Translations under genes and position numbers: made by a program
From: Actinomycetospora soli
GTDB taxonomy: Bacteria; Actinomycetota; Actinomycetes; Mycobacteriales; Pseudonocardiaceae
Length of the DNA stretch: 64,000 nucleotides
Assembly: GCF_021026295.1 (NCBI RefSeq)
Contig: NZ_JAJNDA010000007.1
Location: forward strand, 1-64,000
Direction: 5' to 3'
The notes under the pieces: model-generated
What the model was told of the DNA's origin: nothing
Database searches by the model: none
Seen by the model: only the letters and a program-made list of their open reading frames with translations
Part shown: positions 1-8,553 of the stretch, in pieces
Layout of the letters: every line of letters begins with the position of its first letter
Position numbering within the stretch: the first letter of the stretch is position 1

Positions 1-111
1 CTCGCCCGAGCCTGGCTACGGGTGATCTGGCGCTGCTGGAACGACCAGACCACCTACCAGCCCGAGCGCCACGGCGGCCTCCAGACCCTGCTCCCAGCCG
101 CCCCGGCTTGA
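1..111 (+). pseudogene. Transposase C-terminal fragment (IS110-like), cut by window edge
   Basis: Frame 1 is open from the first base and ends at TGA 109-111, giving 36 residues. The pattern IWRCW followed by a Tyr-x-Pro and a His is the sort of C-terminal tail seen in IS110-family transposases of actinobacteria. The rest of the gene lies left of the window, so whether the element is intact cannot be told. Its stop is only 10 bases from the convergent end of the siderophore operon. Family assignment is from pattern memory and is moderate; another IS family with a similar tail is possible. Confidence 0.5.
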
Positions 112-121
112 CACAGGGCTC

Positions 122-1507
122 TCAGGCGTCCCCGCGGCCCGCCATGGCCGCTGCGGCGAGGGCCTTGACGCCCGGCACGTCGGCGGCCGGCTCGATCTCC
201 GCCCACACCGCCGACCGGGTCAGCGCGCGGGAGCAGTGCACGAAGCAGTCGGTGACCTCGACGACGAGCGCCAGCGGCGGCGGCTCGTCCCACAGCCCCA
301 GCACGGCGGGGTCGTCGACGACGCGCGCGTGGCCGGAGACCCGCAGCACGTGCGTCACGCCGGGCACGAGGAACAGCAGGCCCGTCCCCGGGCGCTCCAC
401 GACGTTGCGCAGGGTGTCGATGCGTCGGTTGCCGGGCCGTTCGGGCAGCGCGAGCCGCCGCCCGTCGTCGAGCACGCGGACGAAGCCCGCCCGGTCGCCG
501 CGCGGTGAGACGTCGAGTCCGCCGTCCGCCCGCCCCGAGGCGAGCACGACGAGGGGCGCGGCGGCCACGAACTCCGCGGCGGTCGCGTCGACCCGGTCCC
601 CGACCTTCGCGACGGCGAGCGGGTGCGGCTCGTCCACCACCGCGCGCAGGTCGGCCTCCGAGGCGAACCCGCACCCGGCGTCGGGAAGGGCGTCGCCCGC
701 GTCGGGCACGGGCGCGGGCGGCGTGACCCGGTGCCGGCCGACCGGGACGACGAGCGGGGTGCCCGACACCGGGTCGGGGACGACGCGCGCCGGGATGCCG
801 AAGACCCGCTCGACCGTGGTCTCGGTGACGACCTCGGCCGGGGTGCCCTCGGCGACGACGGCGCCGTCGCGCATCGCGACGAGGTGGTCGGCGTAGCGGG
901 CGGCGAGGTCGAGGTCGTGCAGCACCACGGCCACCGTCGTGCCCTCGCCGAGGTTCCGGTCGACGAGCAGGTCGAGGACCTCGACGGCGTGGGCCATGTC
1001 GAGGTACGTGGTGGGCTCGTCGAGCAGGAGGGTCGGGGTGTCCTGGGCGAGGACCATCGCGATCCAGACCCGCTGGCGCTGCCCGCCGGAGAGCTCGTCG
1101 ACGGGGCGGTCGGCGAGCTCCGCGACCCCGGTCGCCGTCATGGCGCGGGCGACCGCCGCGTCGTCGGCGGCGGTCCGACCGCCGAACCAGCCCTGGTGCG
1201 GGGAGCGGCCGCGCTCGACGAGGTCCGCGACCGTGATGCCCTCGGGCGCGACCGGGGACTGCGGCAGCAGCCCGAGCCGGCGGGCCAGCTCGCGGGCGGG
1301 CAGCTCGCGGACGTCGGTCTCGTCGAGCAGCACCCGCCCGGCCGCGGGGGCGATGAGCCGGCCCAGGCCGCGGAGCAGCGTCGACTTGCCGCACGCGTTG
1401 GGGCCGACGATCGCCGTGATGCGGCCGGTGGGGAGGCGCACCGACAGCCCGTCGACGACGACGCGGTCGTCGTAGCGCAGGGTGAGACGCTCGGCGCTCA
1501 GGCTCAT
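122..1507 (-). CDS. Siderophore ABC transporter ATPase fused to a PPOX-type flavin domain
   Basis: A 461-residue fusion. Residues 1-258 form a FecE/FepC-type ATPase: Walker A GPNACGKST near 35-43, signature LSGGQRQR near 139, Walker B LLLDEP near 159, and an H-loop His in VLHD. Residues about 280-461 match the PPOX-class FMN-dependent DR_2398-type family: DVSPRGD, a PGNRR-x-D block and GLLFLVPG. The ATPase should drive ferric-siderophore import through the two FecCD permeases encoded just upstream. The flavin domain suggests a reductase that could release iron from the imported chelate; that role is inference. The start is ATG 1507, overlapping the upstream stop as ATGA, rather than an ATG 36 bases earlier. 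Normal FecE proteins are about 260 residues, so the extra domain is the unusual part. Confidence 0.9.
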   Translation of the reverse strand: MSLSAERLTLRYDDRVVVDGLSVRLPTGRITAIVGPNACGKSTLLRGLGRLIAPAAGRVLLDETDVRELPARELARRLGLLPQSPVAPEGITVADLVERGRSPHQGWFGGRTAADDAAVARAMTATGVAELADRPVDELSGGQRQRVWIAMVLAQDTPTLLLDEPTTYLDMAHAVEVLDLLVDRNLGEGTTVAVVLHDLDLAARYADHLVAMRDGAVVAEGTPAEVVTETTVERVFGIPARVVPDPVSGTPLVVPVGRHRVTPPAPVPDAGDALPDAGCGFASEADLRAVVDEPHPLAVAKVGDRVDATAAEFVAAAPLVVLASGRADGGLDVSPRGDRAGFVRVLDDGRRLALPERPGNRRIDTLRNVVERPGTGLLFLVPGVTHVLRVSGHARVVDDPAVLGLWDEPPPLALVVEVTDCFVHCSRALTRSAVWAEIEPAADVPGVKALAAAAMAGRGDA

Positions 1508-2604
1508 GTCGCTCCTCGTGTACGGGACCGGGCGAGCAGCCACAGCAGGTACGGGGCCCCGACGACCCCCGTGACCACGCCGACCGGCAGCGGGACGTCA
1601 CCGAGCAGGTGGCGGGCGATCAGGTCGGCGGCCAGCACGAGCAGGGCCCCGACCAGGGCGGCGTGGGGCAGCGAGCCCCGGCCCGGTCCGGCGAGGCGGG
1701 CGGCGACCGGCCCGGAGACCAGGGCGACGAACGAGACCGGTCCGGCGACGGCGACCGCGGCGGCCACCAGGAGCACCCCGACCGCGAGCAGGGCGAGGCG
1801 GGCGCGCTCGACCGGGAGGCCGAGGGCCGCCGCGGCCTCGTCCCCGAGTTCGAGGCGCGGCAGGGCGCGGGCGGCCACGAGCGCGAGCGGGACGAGGACG
1901 GCGACCGCGACGAGCAGCGGGGTGGTGGCGGCCCAGGTCACGCCGTTGAGGCTGCCGGTGAGCCACAGCAGGGTCTGCTGGGCGGTGGTGAGGGAGGCCG
2001 TCGTCATCAGCCAGGAGACGACGGCGAGCAGCGCGGACCCGATCCCGACGCCGATGAGCACGAACCGGACGCCCTGCAGACCGCCTCCGGGGCCGCCGCG
2101 CCGGGCGAGGACGACGATCAGCGTCGCGGTGCCGGCCGCCCCGATGACCGCGGCGGCGGAGACCCCGGCCCCGGAGAGGCCGAACAGGGTGAACGCCGTG
2201 ACGGCGGCGGCGCTCGCCCCGGCCCCGACGCCGATGACGTCCGGGCTGGCCAGGGGATTGCGCAGCAGCCGCTGGAAGAGCGCCCCCGCGAGGCCGAGCG
2301 CGGCACCGACGGCCAGCCCGGCGAGGGCGCGGGGGAGCCGGAGGCGGGTGACGACGAACTCGACACGGGCCGGGCCGGCGCCCACCAGCGAGGTCAGCAG
2401 GTCGCCCGGGGGGATCGGGTAGTCGCCGAGCGACACCGTGGCCAGGAACGCGAGGACCACCGCCGCGGCGAGGACGGCCCCGACCAGCCCGACCCGTCGT
2501 CGGGAGCGGGAGCGGGCGGACCGCAGGGCCGCGAGCGCGGAGCCGGGCGCGATCGTGGGCGCGGTCGAGCCCGGCCGGGCTCCGCTCCGCTGCGTCTGCG
2601 TCAC
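1504..2604 (-). CDS. FecCD-family iron-siderophore permease (second subunit)
   Basis: A 366-residue polytopic membrane protein. The N-terminal 35 or so residues are basic and cytoplasmic, followed by repeated hydrophobic segments. The FecCD hallmarks NPLASPDVIGVGAGAS and GLPVERAR are present. It pairs with the preceding permease to form the channel of a ferric-siderophore importer. The GTG start at 2604 overlaps the upstream TGA as GTGA, and its own stop overlaps the ATPase start as ATGA, so the operon is translationally coupled. The substrate cannot be read from sequence. Confidence 0.93.
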   Translation of the reverse strand: MTQTQRSGARPGSTAPTIAPGSALAALRSARSRSRRRVGLVGAVLAAAVVLAFLATVSLGDYPIPPGDLLTSLVGAGPARVEFVVTRLRLPRALAGLAVGAALGLAGALFQRLLRNPLASPDVIGVGAGASAAAVTAFTLFGLSGAGVSAAAVIGAAGTATLIVVLARRGGPGGGLQGVRFVLIGVGIGSALLAVVSWLMTTASLTTAQQTLLWLTGSLNGVTWAATTPLLVAVAVLVPLALVAARALPRLELGDEAAAALGLPVERARLALLAVGVLLVAAAVAVAGPVSFVALVSGPVAARLAGPGRGSLPHAALVGALLVLAADLIARHLLGDVPLPVGVVTGVVGAPYLLWLLARSRTRGAT

Positions 2605-3641
2605 CGGACGAACCGTTTCCGGCGCACGAACCAGACGAAGACCGGCGCGCCGAGCACGGCGGTCACGATGCCGACCTGGACCTCCCGGGGTGCGGCGACG
2701 AGCCGGCCGACGACGTCGGCGACCAGCAGCAGCGTGGGGGCGGCGAGGGCGGCGAGCGGGAGGAGCCGGCGGTGGTCCGGGCCCGCGAGGGCACGGACGA
2801 CGTGCGGGACGGTCAGCCCGACGAAGGCGATGGGCCCGGCGACGGCCGTGGCCGCCCCGGCGAGCACGACGAGGGCGACGCCGCAGACCGCGCGGTCGCG
2901 CCGGACGTGCCGGCCGAAGGACCGGGCGACGTCGTCGCCCAGGGCGAGGGCGTTGAGCGTCGGACCGCAGAGCAGGGCCAGGGCGAGGCCCGCCGCGACG
3001 AAGGGTGCGGCCTGCGCGGCGATGCCGAGGTCGCGGCCGGCGAGCGAGCCGACCTGCCAGAAGCGGTAGTCCTCGAAGGCGTTCGGGTCGGTGAGCAGGA
3101 TCGCCGTGGTCACCGACCCGAGCCCGGCGGTCAGGGCGGCGCCGGCGAGCGCGAGGGTGGCGGGGGAGGTGGCCGAGCGCCCGCCCACCCCGGCGACCCC
3201 GGCCACGACGACCGCCGCGAGCCCGGCGCCGACGAAGCCGAACCAGACGTAGGCGGTCAGCGAGCGGATGCCGAGCAGCCCGATCGCGAGCACGACGGCG
3301 AGTGCGGCGCCGGTGTTGAGGCCGAGGATGCCCGGCTCGGCGATGGGGTTGCGCGTCAGTCCCTGGGCGAGCACCCCGGCCGGGCCGAGGGCGAGCCCGG
3401 CGAGCAGGCCGATCACGGTGCGCGGGAGGCGGACCTCGGTGACGATCAGGTGGTCGGCGTTCGTCGGGTCGAACGCGGCCAGCGCGTCGAGCACCACCGA
3501 CGGCGGCAGCGCCCGCGGGCCGATCGCGAGGCTCGCCACCACGGCGGCGAGCAGGGCGGCCGCCACGAGCAGCGTCGTGGCCGTGCCCGAGCCGCGGCGG
3601 GTGCGGGGCGGCCCGGGGGCGACGACGGTGCTCGCGGTCAC
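2601..3641 (-). CDS. FecCD-family iron-siderophore permease (first subunit)
   Basis: A 346-residue permease of the BtuC/FecCD family. It has the conserved NPIAEPGILGLNTGAAL block and the GPIAFVGLTVPHVVR motif typical of these transporters, plus about nine to ten hydrophobic segments. The start is GTG 3641, 25 bases after the stop of the binding-protein gene. It forms the heterodimeric membrane channel with the next gene. The order binding protein, permease, permease, ATPase is the usual one for catecholate or hydroxamate siderophore systems. Confidence 0.93.
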   Translation of the reverse strand: MTASTVVAPGPPRTRRGSGTATTLLVAAALLAAVVASLAIGPRALPPSVVLDALAAFDPTNADHLIVTEVRLPRTVIGLLAGLALGPAGVLAQGLTRNPIAEPGILGLNTGAALAVVLAIGLLGIRSLTAYVWFGFVGAGLAAVVVAGVAGVGGRSATSPATLALAGAALTAGLGSVTTAILLTDPNAFEDYRFWQVGSLAGRDLGIAAQAAPFVAAGLALALLCGPTLNALALGDDVARSFGRHVRRDRAVCGVALVVLAGAATAVAGPIAFVGLTVPHVVRALAGPDHRRLLPLAALAAPTLLLVADVVGRLVAAPREVQVGIVTAVLGAPVFVWFVRRKRFVR

Positions 3642-3666
3642 GGCAGCAGGCTCACGGCGATCGGGC

Positions 3667-4653
3667 TCACGGCTTCGCGACCGCCGCCGCGATCGGCGCG
3701 ACGATCCGGTCGAGGGCGTACAGCTGCCCCGGCACCGAGGAGCTCGCGAAGGCGTTGGACAGGGCCTCGTCGTCGAGCACGATCCCGCGGCCGGCGGCGA
3801 CGGAGGGCACCGTGCCCCAGAGCGGGTCGCCGGTGATGTCGGCGGCGTTGCCGCTGATGGCCTGCATGATCGTGACCCGCGCGTCCAGCAGGGTCATCTG
3901 CTCGCGGCTGACGGGCACCGAGAAGTTCTCCGTCGGGATCGCCTCGACCGCCGGGGAGTTGACCAGCCCGAGCTCGCGGAGGAACTCGACGCGGCCGGTC
4001 CGGCCGACGTAGGCCGCGTACTCACCGAGGGTGTTCTTGGCGCCGGAGACCACGGTCGCGCCGTTCAGGGCCGGGTTCTGCTCGCGGGCCTGGGCGAACC
4101 TCGCCTCGAGCTGCGACTGCAGGCCGGCGGCCTCCTGCGACTTCCCGAGCGCCGCGCCGACCATCCGGAGCTGGTCGCGCCACGGCGTCAGGTAGTTCTC
4201 ACCGCCGGCCGGGATCCCGACGACCGGCACGCCGAGCTGCGCGAGCTGGTCGTGGCGCTCGCGCGTGCCCGAGGCGCGGGTGTCGAGAACGAGGTCCGGC
4301 TGCAGGGCGGCGACCTGCTCGAGGTCCACCTCGAGAGTGCCGAGCTTCTGCGGCGGCGTGGTGTAGCGCTGGGTCACCCACGGGCCGAGGCCGTCGCCGC
4401 CGACGGCGAGCCAGTCCGACGCGCCGACCGGCTGCACGCCCAGGGCCAGCGCGGTCTCGGCGTCGCTCCAGCCGAGCGCGACCACCCGCTGCGGGGCCTG
4501 CGGCACGGTGACGTCGCCGAAGGCGGTCGGGATCGTGACCGGGAACGTCCCGTCACCGGCCGGTGCGGCCGGGGCCTGCTCCGAGGAGCCCGACGAGCAC
4601 CCGGCGAGCAGGGCGACGAGCACGGCGACGACGGCGACGAGCGATCTACGCAC
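3667..4653 (-). CDS. Ferric-siderophore-binding lipoprotein
   Basis: 328 residues with a lipoprotein signal peptide: basic MRR start, hydrophobic core and lipobox LLAGC with the acylated Cys at 19. The mature part is a TroA/FhuD-like periplasmic-binding fold, with PQRVVALGWSDAET near the start and repeated hydrophobic-rich Rossmann-like segments. It would capture the ferric siderophore outside the membrane and hand it to the FecCD pair. It is the first gene of the operon, and a strong IdeR/DtxR box lies 25 bases before its ATG, so iron should repress it. Confidence 0.93.
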   Translation of the reverse strand: MRRSLVAVVAVLVALLAGCSSGSSEQAPAAPAGDGTFPVTIPTAFGDVTVPQAPQRVVALGWSDAETALALGVQPVGASDWLAVGGDGLGPWVTQRYTTPPQKLGTLEVDLEQVAALQPDLVLDTRASGTRERHDQLAQLGVPVVGIPAGGENYLTPWRDQLRMVGAALGKSQEAAGLQSQLEARFAQAREQNPALNGATVVSGAKNTLGEYAAYVGRTGRVEFLRELGLVNSPAVEAIPTENFSVPVSREQMTLLDARVTIMQAISGNAADITGDPLWGTVPSVAAGRGIVLDDEALSNAFASSSVPGQLYALDRIVAPIAAAVAKP

Positions 4654-4677
4654 CGGGGACCTTTCGGACAGGACGAG

Positions 4678-4696
4678 TGAGGTGCGCCTAACCTAA
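4678..4696 (-). promoter_or_regulatory. IdeR/DtxR iron box upstream of the siderophore operon
   Basis: On the minus strand this reads TTAGGTTAGGCGCACCTCA. It agrees at 16 of 19 positions with the palindromic IdeR/DtxR consensus (TTAGGTTAG-S-CTAACCTAA), with one half-site perfect. It sits 25-43 bases before the lipoprotein ATG, where Fe2+-IdeR would block transcription. Confidence 0.85.
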
Positions 4697-4798
4697 CTGC
4701 TGCGCCCGCCGCGTGGGGCACGCGGGTGACGTGGCAGGTCGCACGCCGGTTCGGTCCCGGGCCTTCTCATCGCCCCGCCGCACCGCCAGGCTGCAGGG

Positions 4799-5485
4799 GT
4801 GGACACGCGACGTTGGACCGAGGCGGTCGAGGCCGACGGCCGCGAGCTGGGCCGGCTCTGCCGCGCGCGACCCGACGCGGTGGTCGAGAGCTGCCCGGAC
4901 TGGACGGGCGCCGACCTCCTCGCGCACGCCGCCGGGTTCTGCCGCACCCTCGGCGAGCTGTTCGCGGGCGGGCGCGACGCGCGCGAGCCCGCCGTCGAGG
5001 TCCGGCGCGACGACGCCCTGGCCTCCTACGACGACGACCTCGCCGCCCTCCTGCGCCTCCTCGCCACGACCGACCCGGCCGCACCCGTCGTGAACTGGAG
5101 CGTGCGCGCCGACGACGCGGCCTACTGGTACCGGCGGGCCGCCCACGAGTTCGCGATCCACCGCTGGGACGCCGCCACCACCGCCGACGGCGAGCCCGCC
5201 CCGGTCCCCGCCGACCTCGCCCGCGACGGCGTCGCCGAGTTCTTCGAGGCCTTCGTCGCGACCGCCTTCGGCTACGGCCGGATGCCGTCGAAGGACGCGA
5301 CGGTGGTCCTCGAGCTCACCGACCTCGACGAGACCCTGCGGTACGACCTCCCGAACCCGGGCGAGGAGACGGTCCTGCGGGGGACCGCGTCGGACGTCGT
5401 CCTGGCCCTCTGGCACCGTCGCGACCCGCTGGCCCTGCACACGGGCGGCGACGCCACGCTGCTGCGGTCCTGGCCGCACATCTGA
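4799..5485 (+). CDS. Maleylpyruvate isomerase family, mycothiol-dependent enzyme
   Basis: 228 residues. The N-terminal four-helix DinB/MDMPI-like part has the CPDWTGADLLAHAAG segment with the metal-ligand His, and YWYRRAAHEFAIHRWD carries the second and third His ligands. This is the usual actinobacterial MDMPI family layout, with a small C-terminal domain. Members use mycothiol in isomerisation or thiol-transfer reactions; the substrate here is unknown. The GTG start at 4799 lacks a strong ribosome site. It is divergent from the siderophore operon and followed by a methyltransferase whose likely start overlaps its stop. Confidence 0.85.
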   Translation: MDTRRWTEAVEADGRELGRLCRARPDAVVESCPDWTGADLLAHAAGFCRTLGELFAGGRDAREPAVEVRRDDALASYDDDLAALLRLLATTDPAAPVVNWSVRADDAAYWYRRAAHEFAIHRWDAATTADGEPAPVPADLARDGVAEFFEAFVATAFGYGRMPSKDATVVLELTDLDETLRYDLPNPGEETVLRGTASDVVLALWHRRDPLALHTGGDATLLRSWPHI

Positions 5486-6243
5486 GGGGGAGGACCATCG
5501 ACGTCGAACGGGCCAACGCCGCGCGGATCTACGACTACTTCCTCGGCGGGGCGCACCACTTCGAGGCCGACCGGGTGCAGGCCGAGCGCATCCTCGCCGG
5601 CAACCCCGACATGGCCCACACCTGCCGCGCGAACCGCTCCTACCTGGGCCGCGTGGTCCGCTGGTGCACCGCGCACGGGTACGACCAGTTCCTCGACCTC
5701 GGGTCCGGCATCCCGACGGTCGGCAACGTGCACGAGATCGCGCCCGCCGCGCGCGTGGCCTACGTCGACGTCGAGGCGGTCGCGGTCGAGTACGCCCGCG
5801 AGCTGACCGCCGACCTGGACGCCGTCACGGTGGTCCAGGCCGACCTCACGGTGCCCTACCGGGTCCTGGAGGCCGCCGGGGCGCACCTCGACCTGCGCCG
5901 ACCCGTCGTCGTGCTGGCGATCGCGGTGCTGCACTTCGTGGACGACGACATCGCGGCGGTGCTCGGCGCCTACCGCGACGCCACGGTGCCCGGCAGCGTC
6001 CTCGCGATCAGCCACGGGAGCGCCGACCACGACGACCCGGCGCTCGCGGCCCGCACGCGCGCCATCCAGGAGGGGTACCGGACGAGCGCGTCGCCGGTCC
6101 ACCTGCGCGACCGGTCCGTCCTGGCCCGGGCGGTCGCGGGCTACGACCTCGTCGAGCCGTCGATGGTCGACATCGTGGCGTGGCCGGAGTCGACCGGCGA
6201 GGAGGCGGTCGGCGCCTACGCGCTGGTCGGACGCAAGGTCTAG
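5482..6243 (+). CDS. DUF574-family SAM-dependent methyltransferase (probable CTG start)
   Basis: About 253 residues of the actinobacterial DUF574 (PF04672) methyltransferase family. NAARIYDYFLGG is the family's N-terminal signature, FLDLGSGIPT is the SAM-binding motif I, and AIAVLHFVDD is the post-I region. The substrate is unknown. The start is unusual: no ATG, GTG or TTG lies in frame near the signature. A CTG at 5482 overlaps the upstream TGA (CTGA). Alternatively an ATC at 5497 sits behind a perfect GGGGGAGG. I prefer CTG 5482 because the same CTGA junction recurs elsewhere in the window, but this is not settled. The end overlaps a convergent gene by 4 bases. Confidence 0.85.
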   Translation: MRGRTIDVERANAARIYDYFLGGAHHFEADRVQAERILAGNPDMAHTCRANRSYLGRVVRWCTAHGYDQFLDLGSGIPTVGNVHEIAPAARVAYVDVEAVAVEYARELTADLDAVTVVQADLTVPYRVLEAAGAHLDLRRPVVVLAIAVLHFVDDDIAAVLGAYRDATVPGSVLAISHGSADHDDPALAARTRAIQEGYRTSASPVHLRDRSVLARAVAGYDLVEPSMVDIVAWPESTGEEAVGAYALVGRKV

Positions 6244-7877
6244 GCCCCCGGGGTCGGCAGTCCGCCCGCCTCCTGCACGGCGTGCACGCGCGCGGTGTCG
6301 GCGGGGGTCCAGCCCGGCGGCGGGACGATGTCCATCCACGCGTCGAGCGACTCCGGCCCGTAGTTGTGGCCGTGCCCGAACGGCACCTCCTGCGCGCGGA
6401 TCATGTCCATCGTGACCTGCCAGAACGTGACGAGCGGGTACCACCGCACGGTCGGCAGCACGTCGTCGCCGCGCGGTTCGGCCAGCCAGTCCGGGCGCTG
6501 GAACAGCAGCCGCGGCGACCACCAGACCACCGGGTCGCTGGGGTGCTGCAGGTAGACCGTCCGCGGCGCGGGCCAGGGCGCGGGCGGGGTCGACGCCAGG
6601 CCCGGCGTGGCCGAGCCGCCCCCGAACCGCACCTGCCGCCCGTTCCCGACGACGGGTCGGGTCTCCGGGGTGCCGGGGTCCCGGCCCGCGACGAGGGAGC
6701 GCCACAGCGGCGAGGCGTTCGGCGGGCCGTTCCACAGGGCGCCGTCGCGGACCCGGTCGACGGAGTCGAACGCGGCCTGCGACCCGAGCGCGCCGAGCGA
6801 CTCCCCGAACACCACCACCTGCGGGCGCGGCCGACCGGGCGGCAGCGCGTCGACGGCGGCGCGCACCGCGTCGTACATCGTGGTGCCGGCGGCGGCGACC
6901 CGGTCGCCGTCGAGCAGCAGCGACAGCGCACTCGGCATGAGCGAGTACTGGCTGGTGACGACGGCGGTGTCCCCGCCCCAGGCGAGCTCCAGCGCGTCCA
7001 CGGCCTCGGCGTCGACGAAGCCGGTGCCGGTCGTCGTCAGGACCGCGATCACCGGCCGGTCGAAGGCGCCGGTGCGGCGCAGCTCCTCGACGGCCAGGCG
7101 CGCCCGCTCGGCGGCGTCCGAGGAGCTGCCGAGCCCGACGTACACCCGGATCGGCGTCACGGCGGGACGGCCGGAGGCCTCGGCCAGCGCGGCCGACGTC
7201 GGCCCCGACGAGACGAACGTCCGCCCGCCCCGGCCGAGGGACGGCCAGCTCAGCAGGGAGGCGGGGGAGCCGGAGCGCAGCGGCGAGGTGGGCTGCGTGG
7301 CGCCACCGAAGGTGCCCTCGTCCTGCTTCGCGAAGGCCGGGTCGAGCGCGGCGCGGGCCGGGTTGACCCCGGGGATGCCGGCCACGGAGACGAGGGCGAG
7401 CGCGAGGACCACGACCGCGAGGCCCACCACGACCCGCCGGGGCCACCGCGGGAGCGCCCGGACGCCCCGCACGATCGCCACCAGCACCGCGAGCACACCC
7501 ACCGCGACCGGGACCGCGAGCAGCCAGTCCGCGACCGTGGGCGCCCGGACCCCGAGCAGCGCCGCCTGCGCGACCTGCGCGCGGTGGCCGGCGACCAGCG
7601 CCAGCACGACGACGGGGACGAGCACCATGGCGAGGAGCACCCAGCCCAGCGCCCGGGCGACGGGGGAGGGGGACGCACGCCACCACCGCCGGCCGAGCCG
7701 CGCGAGCGCGACGCCGAGCAGGTAGCCCGCCGCGAGCATCACCCCGCTCACCAGCCCCTGGAAGAACCCGGTGCGGGGGATGAGCGTCGGGGTGCACGCC
7801 AGGGACGCGAGGGCGACGCCGAGCGTCAGGCCGAGCGGATGCAGCGACCAGCGGCGTCGGACGGGGTGCGGGGGCAC
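6240..7877 (-). CDS. Membrane-anchored alpha/beta hydrolase (Abhydrolase_9, DUF2319-like)
   Basis: 545 residues. The first 170 or so contain four to five hydrophobic segments, as in the N-terminal module of actinobacterial alpha/beta-hydrolase family proteins. The rest is the catalytic domain with GESLGALGS as nucleophile elbow and a C-terminal FGHGHNYGPESLDAW block characteristic of PF10081. The active site would sit at or near the membrane face; no substrate is established. The start GTG 7877 is chosen because the preceding in-frame sequence belongs to the upstream GPP34 gene. It ends a three-gene minus-strand run. Confidence 0.85.
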   Translation of the reverse strand: MPPHPVRRRWSLHPLGLTLGVALASLACTPTLIPRTGFFQGLVSGVMLAAGYLLGVALARLGRRWWRASPSPVARALGWVLLAMVLVPVVVLALVAGHRAQVAQAALLGVRAPTVADWLLAVPVAVGVLAVLVAIVRGVRALPRWPRRVVVGLAVVVLALALVSVAGIPGVNPARAALDPAFAKQDEGTFGGATQPTSPLRSGSPASLLSWPSLGRGGRTFVSSGPTSAALAEASGRPAVTPIRVYVGLGSSSDAAERARLAVEELRRTGAFDRPVIAVLTTTGTGFVDAEAVDALELAWGGDTAVVTSQYSLMPSALSLLLDGDRVAAAGTTMYDAVRAAVDALPPGRPRPQVVVFGESLGALGSQAAFDSVDRVRDGALWNGPPNASPLWRSLVAGRDPGTPETRPVVGNGRQVRFGGGSATPGLASTPPAPWPAPRTVYLQHPSDPVVWWSPRLLFQRPDWLAEPRGDDVLPTVRWYPLVTFWQVTMDMIRAQEVPFGHGHNYGPESLDAWMDIVPPPGWTPADTARVHAVQEAGGLPTPGA

Positions 7878-7902
7878 GGCCCGCAGTCTGCCCGCCCGAC
7901 GA

Positions 7903-8553
7903 TCACCGGCCCGCGTGACCGGCCGCCGCCGCGCCGGTCGCGACGACGGCGAGCCGCACGGCCCGGGCGGTGACCACGGCGTGGCGGGCGGCGGCGGGGA
8001 CCCCGTCGACGGTCGCGATCTCGGTGGCCCGCCGCCGCAGCGCGCGGCGCGGCCCGCCGACGATCCCGGGGAGGGCGCCGCCGGCGTCGAGCAGGGCGGC
8101 GAGGGCGGCGTCCCGGTCGGTCGGGGCGGCCCCGTCGAGCAGCGTCGCGCGGAGCCGGGCGACGAGGGCCGCGCGTCGGGCGGGGTCGGCGGAGGGCCAG
8201 TGCGGGTCACGGACCGGGAGCGCGACCCGGCGTCGGGCCGCGGTCACGGCCCCGGCGGCGACCAGGTGCGTCATCACCCGCTCCACCGACCCGGGTCGCA
8301 GCGCGGCGAGCGCGGCAGGGACGGTAGCCGCGTCGGGCATCCGGTCGAGGGCCACGTCGAGCACGGGCTCACCCGTGCTGATGCGGTGCAGGACCTGCAC
8401 GTGCGACCGACCCGGCGCGAGGGCCACCCGGCCGGCGAGCACGAGGTCGACGAGCTGCGCGCCGCCGAGCAGCCGGGGCAGCGTCGAGCGCGTCACCAGC
8501 CGTCGTCCGGACGGGGCGTGGAGCAGCAGCGCCAGCTCGTCGGTGACGGTCAC
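7903..8553 (-). CDS. GPP34 (GOLPH3/Vps74-like) family phosphoprotein
   Basis: 216 residues. It begins VTVTDELALLLHAPSGRR, the typical opening of bacterial GPP34 proteins, with the LGGAQLVDLVLAGRVAL helix and a long alanine-rich helical body. Eukaryotic GOLPH3 proteins bind phosphatidylinositol-4-phosphate; bacterial members have no settled role but are common in actinobacteria. The GTG start overlaps the stop of the upstream hydrolase as GTGA. It lies 25 bases before the membrane hydrolase, so the three genes are probably one transcript. Confidence 0.85.
   Translation of the reverse strand: MTVTDELALLLHAPSGRRLVTRSTLPRLLGGAQLVDLVLAGRVALAPGRSHVQVLHRISTGEPVLDVALDRMPDAATVPAALAALRPGSVERVMTHLVAAGAVTAARRRVALPVRDPHWPSADPARRAALVARLRATLLDGAAPTDRDAALAALLDAGGALPGIVGGPRRALRRRATEIATVDGVPAAARHAVVTARAVRLAVVATGAAAAGHAGR

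Noticed and set aside
623-2422. Long plus-strand open frame over the siderophore genes
   Set aside because: Arg/Gly/Asp-rich shadow of real minus-strand genes; the ATPase and permease have clear motifs.
4726-5481. Upstream extension of the DUF574 methyltransferase
   Set aside because: Low-complexity Arg/Pro/Gly sequence that overlaps the mycothiol-dependent enzyme; not a protein domain.
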